Both the position numbers and the translations under genes were made by a program. A model generated the notes under the pieces. The model ran no database searches. It was not told the origin of the DNA and was given only the letters and a program-made list of their open reading frames with translations. From contig NZ_AP026769.1 in the NCBI RefSeq assembly GCF_026000295.1, positions 1,612,001 to 1,676,000 on the forward strand: a DNA stretch of 64,000 nucleotides, given 5' to 3'. The DNA comes from Helicobacter suis HS1. Lineage in GTDB: Bacteria > Campylobacterota > Campylobacteria > Campylobacterales > Helicobacteraceae. Each line of letters starts with the position of its first letter. The stretch's first letter is position 1. Shown here piece by piece: positions 9,621 to 18,182 of the stretch.

Positions 9621-10703
9621 TCACCAGATTTGGATAGGATTGTATAGGCTGTCCCTCTCAACGGGTTTAAAACGCGCATCTTGGATTTGATAAATTAGAT
9701 CTTCTTTATTAATCCCTCTTTTACTTTTAGCCCCTCCAGCTGATTGAATCATCTCCACCTCAATCGTCCCGTCTAAATCATCAGCCCCAAATTCTTGCGC
9801 CACAAGGGCTAAATTAAGCCCCAAAGTTGCCCAATAAGCTTTGATATGTGGGATATTAAATAAAACAATGCGCGCAATGGCGATAGTCTTTAAAATCTCT
9901 ACCGCGCTAGGACTTTTTTCTACCTTTAAAAAATTATTATCCCGCTGATAAAGCAATGGGATAAAAGCGTTAAACCCACCCTCTTTTGCTTTTACTTTTG
10001 CTAAATCGCTTTGTGCCATTTTAAGCCGGTGCATGTGATCAAGGCGGTGTAATTGATTTTCCACATGCCCAAAAAGCATGGTCGCATTGCTCATTTTGCC
10101 CAAAGAATGCCAATAACGGTGGATTTCAATCCAACGCTTAGAACTCACCTTACCGCTACAAATGTGTTTTCTAACTGTCTCATCAAAGATTTCTGCCCCG
10201 CCCCCGGGCATAGAATCCACCCCCGCCTCTGCCATGTTTTCTAAAACTTGCTCATAGGGCTTATTAAACTTAGTGCTTAAAAAATGCACCTCAGCTGCAG
10301 TCATCGCTTTTAAATGCAACCCTGCAAAGTGAGTTTTGATTTTTCTAAACAGATCAAAATACCACTCATAGCTATAATGCGGGTTATGCGCACTCACTAC
10401 ATGCACCTCTTTAATGCCCCGCTTATAAGATTGTTCAATTTGTTCTAAAATCTGCTCATGGCTCATCTCATAAGGATTAGGATTTTTACGGCTGGCCGAA
10501 AAGGCGCAAAATTTACAGCTATCTTGGCAAATATTGCTAGGGTTGATGTGGCGGTTGGTGTTAAAATAAACTTGATCTTGGTGTAGTTGTGTGCGGATTG
10601 CATGGGCTACTTCTGCTAGAGAATACAGATCATAATCATAGAGTTTAACAAGTTGTGTGGGGCTTAAATCTGCCTGATTAAAAGCTTGTTGTAATAAATC
10701 CAT
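9621..10703 (-). CDS. mqnE: Aminodeoxyfutalosine synthase MqnE (radical SAM)
   Basis: Homologue of H. pylori HP0654. MqnE joins the MqnA product to SAM in the futalosine route to menaquinone, the respiratory quinone of epsilonproteobacteria. The radical SAM motif CQDSCKFCAFSA is near residues 59-70, with NRHINPSNIC before it and MPGGGAEIFDETVR in mid-protein. The 360 residues match the family. It is separated from bamA by about 100 bp, so the two may have separate promoters, although synteny with the HP0654-HP0657 block is conserved. Confidence 0.88.
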   Translation of the reverse strand: MDLLQQAFNQADLSPTQLVKLYDYDLYSLAEVAHAIRTQLHQDQVYFNTNRHINPSNICQDSCKFCAFSASRKNPNPYEMSHEQILEQIEQSYKRGIKEVHVVSAHNPHYSYEWYFDLFRKIKTHFAGLHLKAMTAAEVHFLSTKFNKPYEQVLENMAEAGVDSMPGGGAEIFDETVRKHICSGKVSSKRWIEIHRYWHSLGKMSNATMLFGHVENQLHRLDHMHRLKMAQSDLAKVKAKEGGFNAFIPLLYQRDNNFLKVEKSPSAVEILKTIAIARIVLFNIPHIKAYWATLGLNLALVAQEFGADDLDGTIEVEMIQSAGGAKSKRGINKEDLIYQIQDARFKPVERDSLYNPIQIW

Positions 10704-10734
10704 TGTTTCCCTTGTGTTTTAATTACCTTTGGCA

Positions 10735-10985
10735 AAAATCCCACTCGTCTTTAGTGGGTAGAATGAAGCTATTATTTCCACTATTTTGTAGTACAACACT
10801 CGCGTACATTCGCTCCCACGGCAGGAAGTGCCGAAAGTTACGCCTTTGGCAGACAGATGTGTGAGACCTGCAAGCGAATGCGTTGGAGCTCAAACTCTGT
10901 AAAATCCCTACCATAGGGACACAGAGTGAGAACCAAACTCTCCCTACGGGCAACATCAGCCAAGCAAGCCTAAAAGTCTTTAGCA
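10735..10985 (-). repeat. IS605-like terminal element / possible orphan omega-RNA remnant
   Basis: This stretch between mqnE and moaA holds no convincing gene; the 87-codon open frame has no recognisable content. On the minus strand it ends in a perfect hairpin, CCCACT-7-AGTGGG (10740-10758), followed by ATTTTT. A diverged copy of the same element lies on the plus strand at 51945-52310, sharing GTAGGGAG, TTTTACAGA, CCTGCCGT and GTGTTGTAC in the same order. Such hairpin-terminated non-coding blocks occur at the right ends of IS200/IS605 elements, where TnpB guide RNAs are encoded. No TnpA or TnpB is present. The distal hairpin could also act as a terminator. Confidence 0.4.
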
Positions 10986-10999
10986 TTTGGGCACTCCAC

Positions 11000-11968
11000 C
11001 TACCCTCCGGTTTTATAAAAAGCGCGTTCTGAAACTTGGTTTTGTAGCCCTAGTTGCCATAGGTTTTTCTCAGGCTTGTTATATACAGATTGTTTTAACA
11101 CTTGGCGCATTTGCTCTGGATTGGCCTGCATGATCGCCTCTTTAGCCTGAACACTATCTTGGTAGTACAAACAAGGAAAAATCGTCCCATCAGCACTCAA
11201 GCGGACTTTATTACAGTGTTTGCAAAAATTATCATTGTGCGGGGCGATGATTCCAAAACAATAACCATCTTCTAACGCATAAATCTTAGAAGGGCTTAGC
11301 CCCTCTTCTTTGAGTGTAATAGAGGGATATTTTTTTGTAATGGCTTGTAAAATTTGGGTTTCACTCAAACCTTTAAGTTGGCGATTGGCATGGGTGTTTT
11401 CCATAAACTCAATATAACGGATTTGGGCGTTTTTTGATCTAGCAAATTCTAAAAGCTCTATAATTTCATCATCATTAATCCCCTGTAAAACAACCATATT
11501 AAACTTCAAGCCTAAACCCATTCTCAAGGCCACATTAATGCCTTCTAAAACAGCCTTTAAGCCATCTTTTTGAGAGATTTTGGCCACCCTTTCAGCTTTA
11601 AGCGAATCTAAGGAGACATTCACCCGCTCTAAACCGGCCTCTTTTAAATCGCGTGCGTGTGCTTTGAGTAAAAACCCATTTGTAGTAAGCCCTAAGGAGA
11701 CTTGCGGGTTGTAAGCATGGATTTTTGCAATAAAAGAGGCTAGATCTTTGCGGATTAAAGGTTCGCCACCGGTGATGCGGATTTTTCTAATGCCCTCATC
11801 AATGGCCACTTTGAGAAATTCTAACATCTTATCTAGTGGCAATAATTCCTCTCGATCAAAAAAATCCATAGGCGTGGTGGGCATACAATATTGGCATCTA
11901 AAATTACATTGTTTGGTAACAGAGACACGCAGATAGTCTATTTGGCGTCCAAAGGTGTCCACTAACAT
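11000..11968 (-). CDS. moaA: GTP 3',8-cyclase MoaA (molybdenum cofactor)
   Basis: MoaA performs the first step of molybdopterin synthesis with MoaC. It has both cluster motifs: the N-terminal radical [11 protein letters not shown] (residues about 21-28) and the C-terminal [31 protein letters not shown] is also present. The 322 residues match the family. In H. pylori moaA is next to mobA and flhB; here mobA-flhB lie 23.6 kb away on the far side of the prophage and restriction genes, so moaA marks the left insertion flank. Confidence 0.95.
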   Translation of the reverse strand: MLVDTFGRQIDYLRVSVTKQCNFRCQYCMPTTPMDFFDREELLPLDKMLEFLKVAIDEGIRKIRITGGEPLIRKDLASFIAKIHAYNPQVSLGLTTNGFLLKAHARDLKEAGLERVNVSLDSLKAERVAKISQKDGLKAVLEGINVALRMGLGLKFNMVVLQGINDDEIIELLEFARSKNAQIRYIEFMENTHANRQLKGLSETQILQAITKKYPSITLKEEGLSPSKIYALEDGYCFGIIAPHNDNFCKHCNKVRLSADGTIFPCLYYQDSVQAKEAIMQANPEQMRQVLKQSVYNKPEKNLWQLGLQNQVSERAFYKTGG

Positions 11969-12073
11969 AAAAGCACCTCCAGTTTTTGAGGTAAAATAGC
12001 AAAACCACTCCCAATTTGTCCTGAAACCATTTAGGAGGGTGCAAGTTTCAATCTAGCATGTTAGGCTAAAAAC

Positions 12074-12571
12074 ATGGAAAATACTTTACCCTCTACTCCA
12101 GTAATCAACAAAGGTTCTAAGTCTGAGGCGGGCATGTTAGGCGAGTTTAAGGTTTATAATGTTGATGGTGAGGAAGTGCTAAGCCTTTATAGCATGGAGA
12201 ACTTCGGAACGCCCACAGATAGCGCTAACCTTGATAAGCCAATTATCCCTCGCCTATATACTTTGCAATGGGCAAATAGTTCTGTTTGTGTCCCACCACT
12301 CTACCGCAAAGCCCATAAATTAGGTCTAAACAAGGCTATTTGGCTACATGATCCTAATAATCCTAGATTTGCCGATCGCCGTATTATGATCCATGTTGGC
12401 AATAATGCTCTTGATACTCTAGGCTGTATTTTGCTAGGCACTGGCTATAACGAACAAACAGGCCAGATCACTAACTCTACTAAGGCCGTTGAGCAGTTTT
12501 ATAACTTTTGCGATACGCATGGCATTTCTAATATTGTCCTAGAAGTTAGAGGTTTAAAGTCTAATGCCTAA
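12074..12571 (+). CDS. DUF5675-like phage protein
   Basis: A 165-residue protein with the features of the DUF5675 family: IPRLYTLQW, then a conserved block RIMIHVGNNALDTLGCILLG, and a final ILEV strand. The family is common beside phage lysis genes and has been suggested to act on cell walls, but its activity is unproven. No signal peptide or membrane segment is seen. It is the first gene of the prophage, overlaps the next by 8 bp, and forms a lysis-like cassette with the membrane proteins that follow. Confidence 0.65.
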   Translation: MENTLPSTPVINKGSKSEAGMLGEFKVYNVDGEEVLSLYSMENFGTPTDSANLDKPIIPRLYTLQWANSSVCVPPLYRKAHKLGLNKAIWLHDPNNPRFADRRIMIHVGNNALDTLGCILLGTGYNEQTGQITNSTKAVEQFYNFCDTHGISNIVLEVRGLKSNA

Positions 12572-12878
12572 GTCCAATATTTTTAAAATGCTCTCAATTG
12601 GTGTTGTAAGTGTAGGTCTAACTCTCAGTATTGCCCAAAATATCCATTACTTTTTACTCTATAATACCAGTATTGAAGCCCTTACTGCCTGTGCAGTCCA
12701 GCCCGATAAAACTTTAACGAATTATCCGGCTAGAATGGATTTGATCGATGCCTTAAGCAATCACCCTAACAACAATACAATCGCTTCTAAAGTGCTAAGT
12801 GATTTGATCAAGCAAGCAAAGGCTTATGGGATTACTAAATCCATGTTGATTGATGAGCTTACTAAGAAGCTTGATTAA
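12564..12878 (+). CDS. Small membrane-anchored protein in the lysis cassette
   Basis: A 104-residue protein with one N-terminal hydrophobic helix (MLSIGVVSVGLTLSIAQNI, about residues 9-27) and a soluble remainder rich in Asn and Leu. It overlaps the previous gene by 8 bp and the holin gene by 1 bp, so translation is probably coupled. I do not recognise a family. Position suggests a lysis accessory or spanin-type role, but this is inference. Confidence 0.55.
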   Translation: MPKSNIFKMLSIGVVSVGLTLSIAQNIHYFLLYNTSIEALTACAVQPDKTLTNYPARMDLIDALSNHPNNNTIASKVLSDLIKQAKAYGITKSMLIDELTKKLD

Positions 12879-13171
12879 TGGATTTTATTGCTAGCGCGCT
12901 CAAGCTCCAACAATACGCCGAACTCTTGCCTATTGGGCTAATTGGCATTGTAGGGGGCACTCTAAATTACTTTAGTAGTGGGAGTAAAGGCCTGAAACAC
13001 GCGTTTAAGTTTGCCTGTGTGAGTGGCTTTATTAGTCTATGCGTGTTTACCATGCTTAGCGCTACCGATCTGCCATACATGGCCAAAGTCGGATTTAGTG
13101 CCAGTGTGGGCTACTTTGGGATTGATAAGGCTATTGAGGTGGTAAAAAATATTCTTAGTATCCGTAAGTAG
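12878..13171 (+). CDS. Holin-like membrane protein (superfamily III type)
   Basis: 97 residues with three hydrophobic stretches: LPIGLIGIVGGTLNYF, FACVSGFISLCVFTML and VGFSASVGYFGIDKAI. The GGTLNYF turn and the terminal GY.G motif resemble LydA-like phage holins (Phage_holin_3_3). Holins form membrane holes that time lysis. It starts at the stop of the previous gene (TTAATGG overlap). Membrane topology is read from the sequence; the family assignment is moderately secure. Confidence 0.65.
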   Translation: MDFIASALKLQQYAELLPIGLIGIVGGTLNYFSSGSKGLKHAFKFACVSGFISLCVFTMLSATDLPYMAKVGFSASVGYFGIDKAIEVVKNILSIRK

Positions 13172-13328
13172 TCAAGTAGTCTCATGACAAAACAATCTCT
13201 TAAATTGCATTCTAAGCCCCGCGTTAACCAATTGCTATACATATATATAGCCTCAGGCCTTCTAGAGCATTCTCATAAGCCAACAAAGGGGAATGTTATA
13301 GCAAGTGGGGCGCTCAGGGGTGTAGTAT

Positions 13329-13398
13329 ACTTGATAGCCTTAGCTTAGTATATCTTAGTCTAATATACTTAACATACTTTAGCCTATCACTATCAAGT
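13329..13398. promoter_or_regulatory. Phage inverted repeat ACTTGATAG ... CTATCAAGT
   Basis: Arms at 13329-13337 and 13390-13398 flank an AT-rich interior with several TATACTT-like words. A matching element lies at 31282-31350. The right arm read on the minus strand continues as TGATAGGCTAAAGT, a word also found at 21962 and 29022. It sits in the 269-bp gap before the spanin-like gene. This resembles an operator or origin-type site. A 55-codon open frame at 13183-13350 overlaps it but has no supporting feature. Confidence 0.5.
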
Positions 13399-13440
13399 AA
13401 ACCTTTAAAATTTTGCGTTCAATTCTTAAGGTTATTTTAA

Positions 13441-13785
13441 GTGCCCTTTTATCCTTTTCTTGTCTTAGGTGTGTTGGTATTAGGTTTAGCTAGCTCTGTA
13501 GGCGGTATTATTCACTTGAGCAAACAAAACGCTTTACTTAAGGAACGGGTTTTACATGCCCTAGATCAGGTGCAGGAGCAAAACCGCCAGATTAAAGAAT
13601 TAGAGTTAAACACAAAAGACTACCTAGAAAAACACCGCCCCAGTAACACTAAAACGATACAACAACGCTATAGTCAAACTAAAACCGCTAAAGAACTCCA
13701 CACTTGCCAAGAACAATTAACCCATGTAGAAAACTTGCTACAAATTTTTAAAAGCCAAACTGACGCCTTAAAAGTTAACCCTTGA
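13441..13785 (+). CDS. Membrane-anchored coiled-coil protein, possible inner spanin
   Basis: 114 residues from a GTG start preceded by a weak AAGG. An N-terminal transmembrane segment (FLVLGVLVLGLASSVGGII, about residues 6-24) is followed by a long Gln- and Glu-rich helix that continues to the end. This is the layout of Rz-type inner-membrane spanins. A matching outer spanin-like lipoprotein is encoded far away at 28643. No conserved domain is visible, so the spanin call rests on architecture and on neighbours that include a holin. Confidence 0.5.
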   Translation: MPFYPFLVLGVLVLGLASSVGGIIHLSKQNALLKERVLHALDQVQEQNRQIKELELNTKDYLEKHRPSNTKTIQQRYSQTKTAKELHTCQEQLTHVENLLQIFKSQTDALKVNP

Positions 13786-13816
13786 AAAACCCCTAAAATG
13801 TGGCCATTATCCCTAA
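13777..13816 (+). promoter_or_regulatory. Phage promoter-like element AACCCTTGA
   Basis: AACCCTTGA at 13777-13785 is followed about 17 bases later by CATTAT, a plausible -35/-10 pair, upstream of the scaffold-capsid operon that starts at 13843. The same nonamer or a one-base variant precedes other phage operons at 21988, 22103, 29265 and 31628. Confidence 0.5.
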
Positions 13817-13842
13817 GTTAATACTACTGAAAGGAAAAGTTT

Positions 13843-14415
13843 ATGCCCACACTAGAGGATAAGACAAAGGAGCTTGAAACACTCAAGAATGAAATTAGCC
13901 AAGCAGAGGCTAGCCTAGAGGCTGACTTTGCCAAATACGCGGCTGAAAACATGGATGAGAAGCTAGAGCAGTTGTTTTTTGATAACAAAGAACAATTTGT
14001 TCAAGAACTCTTGACTATGCAAAACCAGTTTCTCAAAGACAAACTAGGCGATAAGGCAAAACGCGCTAGTGAGCTCCACGAGGAAATTAGCACCGAGCAA
14101 ACTAAGCAAGAGTTAGAAAACATCAAAGAGCAATTCAAGCAAAATCACCCAGAGGCAAACATGGATGATCTCATTAGATTTTATAATGAGGACTTACCCC
14201 CCAAATATCGCAACCAGCTAGACCAACTAGAGGGTTTAAACTTCTTTAACCAGCTCTACGAGCTTTACAAGGCCTTTAGTGGGGAACAAGCCCCAGAGAA
14301 TGGCGCTAATGAGCAACCAGAAAACCCAGACCCTAACTTACCTAAACGCCTTAATGGCAATGCCACCAGCAGCCCCGATCAAGCCCCTAAAGAACTTGTG
14401 ATGAATAGATTTTAA
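13843..14415 (+). CDS. Probable capsid scaffolding protein
   Basis: A 190-residue, highly charged, helical protein (Glu, Lys and Gln rich) with no membrane segment, placed 9 bp upstream of the major capsid gene. Its C-terminus is Pro/Asn rich and ends KELVMNRF, resembling the basic capsid-binding tail of scaffolds. The start has GAAAGG upstream. Scaffold identity comes from composition, size and position; there is no sequence signature. Confidence 0.55.
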   Translation: MPTLEDKTKELETLKNEISQAEASLEADFAKYAAENMDEKLEQLFFDNKEQFVQELLTMQNQFLKDKLGDKAKRASELHEEISTEQTKQELENIKEQFKQNHPEANMDDLIRFYNEDLPPKYRNQLDQLEGLNFFNQLYELYKAFSGEQAPENGANEQPENPDPNLPKRLNGNATSSPDQAPKELVMNRF

Positions 14416-14424
14416 GGAGAACAC

Positions 14425-15603
14425 ATGGCACTTAATCTAAATAACATTAATATCGCTAATTGGAAGAATGACCCAAATGTCAGCGTAAAAATCGCTGAGC
14501 AAATAGAATTAGCCAGTTGGGCAAAAAGCCCCTTTGAGCCTTTAACAGGGCGGGGCAGTGATAGAGGTGTAAGAACTTATCTAATTGATGATGTCCAGCC
14601 TTATAGACCACGCCTAAAAGCCCAGCTTAGTGGTAGCGGTGTAAGAGGCAATACAGATTTTAACGCTAACTTTGATAATTTAGAAATTCTAAGCCAAACC
14701 ATTTATCCCGAAGTGGTGGGTAATGCGATCAAATCAGAGATCAAAGTATACAGCGCGCTAAAACATATTGATTTTGTTAAGGAGGCTAGCGATAGTCTAA
14801 CAGAGTGGATACAGGCTAAACGCGATCGGGCTTTAGTTTGTGCACTGAGCAATGACTTTACTAACGCGGTGGTGTGTGATAAAGCAGAAGGCTATAAAAC
14901 CCCCCAGTTAAAACAAAGTGTCAGAGATTTTAGCAAAACCATAACCAAAGATGACACGATGAACTTAAGGGCGATTAGACGCGCCATATTCCAAGCCCGC
15001 GCGGGTGTCAAGCATGACAATAGCCAAGCCTTCCCCATTAAGCCAATTCGTTCTGAAATGGTGAATAATGGCGGGGTTGTTGTGCAAAACTACAGCTACA
15101 TTATCCTACTAGATAGCTACCAAGTCAACCAACTAAAAAGCGATAAGGAGTTTCAAGACCTCCAAAAATACGCCGGAGTTAGAGGGGATAAAAACGCCCT
15201 TTTTAGCGGCATTATGGGAGTTGTGGATAATTGCCCGATCTTAGATATGGGCGTATGGACTAGCATGAATGTAGGGCTACTGAACTCTGAGGTAGCCGAT
15301 GAGGAGTTTAAGGCTAACATCAATACCCAAAATGTTAGCAAAATCACCCCCCCTAGTAGCTATGCAGCAGATACCCCAGTAAGTATTGGGGCATTAATTG
15401 GAGCAAGTGCTTTAGTGCTAGCAGGCAATAGCGCGATTAACTTTTATATCAATGAATCCGAAGATGCAGGCAGAAAGACAATTTGTGGGGTTGATCGCAT
15501 TTTAGCCATTAGCAAAGCCCGATTCCAAGCAGCTAATAATGTGCCCAGCGTGTATAACAATACAGACTTTAGTGTAATTGGGCTATTTAGCGCAAAGATT
15601 TAA
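14425..15603 (+). CDS. Major capsid protein
   Basis: A 392-residue protein that directly follows the scaffold-like gene, with AAGGAG before its ATG. It is rich in Asn, Ala and Ser without signal peptide or membrane helices and has the mixed alpha/beta composition of an HK97- or P22-type capsid subunit. It ends FSVIGLFSAKI. Position, length and the strong ribosome site support the call; I cannot point to a family-specific motif. It should form the head shell around which portal and terminase act. Confidence 0.7.
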   Translation: MALNLNNINIANWKNDPNVSVKIAEQIELASWAKSPFEPLTGRGSDRGVRTYLIDDVQPYRPRLKAQLSGSGVRGNTDFNANFDNLEILSQTIYPEVVGNAIKSEIKVYSALKHIDFVKEASDSLTEWIQAKRDRALVCALSNDFTNAVVCDKAEGYKTPQLKQSVRDFSKTITKDDTMNLRAIRRAIFQARAGVKHDNSQAFPIKPIRSEMVNNGGVVVQNYSYIILLDSYQVNQLKSDKEFQDLQKYAGVRGDKNALFSGIMGVVDNCPILDMGVWTSMNVGLLNSEVADEEFKANINTQNVSKITPPSSYAADTPVSIGALIGASALVLAGNSAINFYINESEDAGRKTICGVDRILAISKARFQAANNVPSVYNNTDFSVIGLFSAKI

Positions 15604-15613
15604 GGAGGAAAAA

Positions 15614-16060
15614 ATGACCCAATATATCCAAAATATTAGCTATCTAGCTGTGGTTAAGTTTAGACTAGATGAACCCAACAAAGCTTTAGTACTTCTCCCA
15701 AAGGGGGCTGAAGTGATTAGCCTAAATCTTGAGATAGTAGAACCCCTTAACGCATCAACTACCATTGATATAGGGTTAGACAAGGCAGAAGACTACTTTT
15801 TAAACGATATTAAAGCTGACAAAAAAGGCTTTAGCCAATCTAGCTAACTACTTCACTCAAGCACTAACCAAAGCATTAATGCCACAATCACCAATCCGGC
15901 TAAGCCAACTAAAGAAGTAGAAACTGAACCTAAAGAGGCTCAGCAAAACACAGAAAGTAAAGGCAAAGCCAAAGAACTTAAACCCACTGAGCCCAAACTA
16001 GGTTTAGCAATCTTGCGTGTGCACTACTTTATGCCTAGCCAAATCCAAATAGAGATTTAA
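15614..16060 (+). pseudogene. Post-capsid phage protein with an in-frame TAA
   Basis: The ATG at 15614 follows AAGGAGG. The first part (77 codons) ends at TAA 15845, but the same frame continues without further stops for 71 codons to 16060. This second half encodes a Thr-, Lys- and Glu-rich linker and a hydrophobic end (LGLAILRVHYFMPSQIQIEI). A single base change (for example CAA to TAA) explains the break. Position after the capsid gene suggests a head decoration or completion protein, but no family is recognised. Confidence 0.5.
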
Positions 16061-16465
16061 ATGTATCTAGGTGGCCTAAATATTAGTAGCGCCCTTCAGG
16101 GTGCAGGAGTGGGGCATAACTTTAGTAACTTTAGCACAAGTATAGGCGAGAAATTAGGTGGTAGTGGGATAAGCAGTTTAGGGAGCAACTTAGGCAATTC
16201 TCTAGGTTTATCTAGCATGGTAGGCATAGGTGCACAAGGGCTAGGAGCGGCCTTAGGAATAGCTAACTTAGGCTTTGGGATACATTCTACTTTAGAGCAA
16301 ACCAAACTAGCCAAAGAAAGCCTAAAGCTAGCCCGCCAGCAATTTATGGAAGAGAATAAGCGCTATGAAGCCAGAGAAAACGAGCGAATCAATGCTAATA
16401 AAGAAATTGCCAACACCGCCAGCAGTTATAACCTAAATCCCCAAACCCCGATGAGTAGAGAATGA
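16061..16465 (+). CDS. Small virion protein, possibly T7 gp14-like internal protein
   Basis: 134 residues: a Gly-, Ser- and Leu-rich hydrophobic first half (LGSNLGNSLGLSSMVGIG) followed by a helix with Arg, Glu and Gln (ARQQFMEENKRYEARENER). This pattern resembles small internal virion proteins of short-tailed phages that are ejected into the envelope. The start follows the previous stop directly and the stop overlaps the next gene's ATG (ATGA). Function is inferred from composition. Confidence 0.45.
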   Translation: MYLGGLNISSALQGAGVGHNFSNFSTSIGEKLGGSGISSLGSNLGNSLGLSSMVGIGAQGLGAALGIANLGFGIHSTLEQTKLAKESLKLARQQFMEENKRYEARENERINANKEIANTASSYNLNPQTPMSRE

Positions 16466-16859
16466 GACTAGTAGAGTTTAAGAGCGCAGGAGTGGTGGAG
16501 CTACTAACTAGATATGGGCAGATCAAGTAAAGCTAAATGTAGAGAGCTCTGCCATGCTAGCTCCTAATGCACTCTCAGAAACCTATGTATTCAAAAATGA
16601 TCATCAAGTGATAACCTTTAGTGTATGTGAGGGGCAGGGCACACTTAACCCACTGGATTACCCTAAAGCTTATCACTTTGTAGAATTAGATGTAAAAGCC
16701 CTAGAGCTCTACCTAATGCACCAACAACGCCCCACTAGTGCAAAGCAAGCGGAATTAATACAGGCCTTTCTAACAATCTATGATCTCAACATTTCTAAAT
16801 CCAACTACTATCTAACCCCGCCATACTTTAAAAAAGTGGAGGAAAAACTACTATGTTAG
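16462..16859 (+). pseudogene. Unrecognised phage structural-region protein, frameshifted
   Basis: Starts at ATG 16462 overlapping the previous stop. After 22 codons (ending LLTRYGQIK) it meets TAA at 16528. The alternative frame entered at about 16524 reads QVKLNVESSAMLAPNALSET and runs on for about 110 codons to 16859. The join reads naturally as one protein of about 131 residues if one base near 16517-16526 is altered. No family is recognised. It overlaps the start of the adaptor gene. Confidence 0.45.
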
Positions 16860-17428
16860 CTGTGATTGAAGTATTAGAGGCGATCAGAAGTCGCCTTAAA
16901 GATGATGATTATACAAACCTAAGATTTAGTGATACAGAACTACTAGATACACTTAATAGCGCCCTAAAGGCCTTAATTGTGGAATTCAAACTAAACAAAC
17001 GCCAAAGCACACTAGAGTTTAAAAACGATGAATCAATTCAGATTGAGAACTTGCTAAGTATCCTTGAGGCCTACTACAATAACCAGATCATAGAATGCAC
17101 CCAAATACCTAGCAACACCCTGAGTCTAGTAGTCAATCAAAACACCTTAAGTATCGCCCCCTTCACTTCGGGTAATCTAAGAATTACTTATTGTGCCCAT
17201 GAGGAGTTAACTAACATTGAGGACTTTATAAAAGTGCCCGCACTAGCCAAAGACGCGCTAGTGTATGGCACACTAAGCAAGTTATTAGAAATCCCAACTA
17301 ATGAAAATAACCCAAATACAATCGCGATTTATAAGCAATTGCTCAAAGAGGCTAAAAACACCCTAGCACTCTACTTAAATAATCTCTTTGGGCAAAATAC
17401 CCACTTCAGTAGGGTGGTGCGCGTATGA
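16853..17428 (+). CDS. Head-tail adaptor-like phage protein
   Basis: 191 residues. The N-terminal segment (EVLEAIRSRLKDDDYTNLRF then SDTELLDTLNSALK) matches the pattern of podoviral adaptor proteins (DUF6682/gp4-like), in which an Asp-rich turn and an ELL...LN.A helix precede beta strands. It overlaps both neighbours, so it belongs to the same structural operon. Such adaptors bind below the portal ring. The call is from motif pattern and context. Confidence 0.5.
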   Translation: MLAVIEVLEAIRSRLKDDDYTNLRFSDTELLDTLNSALKALIVEFKLNKRQSTLEFKNDESIQIENLLSILEAYYNNQIIECTQIPSNTLSLVVNQNTLSIAPFTSGNLRITYCAHEELTNIEDFIKVPALAKDALVYGTLSKLLEIPTNENNPNTIAIYKQLLKEAKNTLALYLNNLFGQNTHFSRVVRV

Positions 17429-18174
17429 ATATCAATCGCTTTATACGAAATTTCTTAGAACTTAGAGAGGCACTAGGGACTCAAAATTGCAGCACTAAAG
17501 AACTTAATAGTTTATGCATGCAAGGCGCGCTAGAGTTTGAAAAGCTTTACCTGCAAGAAAGCCAACAAGCCCTAGCAGAGGAACAGGTTAAAGCGCGCAT
17601 TGAAATAGAGTATCTAACCGCGCAATATAACCTAGAGGCCACTAAGGCTAACACCCTAAATAACTTGATTCAGTGCGCTAGCATGCTAAAGAGTTTGAAA
17701 GATAATGCCGCCATTAACCGCGCAAATGCTTATGTGAGTTTTTTACAAGTTGTGGGCAATGCAAATAATGGATCGGCTATTGGCCAACATGCTAACAATG
17801 TGATCAACACTATTAATCTAATCGGTATGGATAGCCAGACAAACACCTTAGAAGAGTGCTTGAAAAATCTAACTAAAGAATTAGATAACTTTAATAACCT
17901 CGCCGGAGCGGGCGATACAATCCAGATTTTTAGCCAAAGTTTAGAGACGCTACCTAATCACCCCGTGAAGGTGTGGGGCTTTAGCACCCTTAAGGATAGC
18001 ACCGACAGCTTTAGAGTTGATAACCAGCCTAGCATTCAGGGCTCTACCATGTTATTTAGCGCCAGTGAGCCTAAGACTTATACAATCACCTTTAGCAGTG
18101 CTAACACCACCCAAACAATCAGCAAAAGCCTACAAATTGTCGTCAAAGATCAAAATCTCAAACATCTAAAATAG
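17425..18174 (+). CDS. Phage structural-region protein, unrecognised
   Basis: A 249-residue protein: helical N-terminal two thirds (rich in Asn, Leu, Glu) and a beta-rich end with Ser/Thr repeats (STMLFSASEPKTYTITFSS), similar to a small Ig-like or fibre-anchoring domain. ATGA overlap with the preceding gene and a 9-bp gap to the next place it in the structural operon. It may be a tail or fibre-attachment component, but no family is visible. Confidence 0.45.
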   Translation: MNINRFIRNFLELREALGTQNCSTKELNSLCMQGALEFEKLYLQESQQALAEEQVKARIEIEYLTAQYNLEATKANTLNNLIQCASMLKSLKDNAAINRANAYVSFLQVVGNANNGSAIGQHANNVINTINLIGMDSQTNTLEECLKNLTKELDNFNNLAGAGDTIQIFSQSLETLPNHPVKVWGFSTLKDSTDSFRVDNQPSIQGSTMLFSASEPKTYTITFSSANTTQTISKSLQIVVKDQNLKHLK

Positions 18175-18182
18175 GAAACACA

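Noticed and set aside
10723-10986. 87-codon minus-strand ORF between mqnE and moaA
   Set aside because: No recognisable domain or ribosome site; it coincides with the duplicated non-coding element, whose second copy does not keep the frame.
11969-12073. tRNA or attachment site at the left prophage edge
   Set aside because: No cloverleaf-like sequence was seen, and no convincing direct repeat was found against the 33.8-33.9 kb region.
13183-13350. 55-codon ORF before the phage inverted repeat
   Set aside because: No ribosome site, no domain, and its last codons lie inside the inverted repeat; coding status is unsupported.
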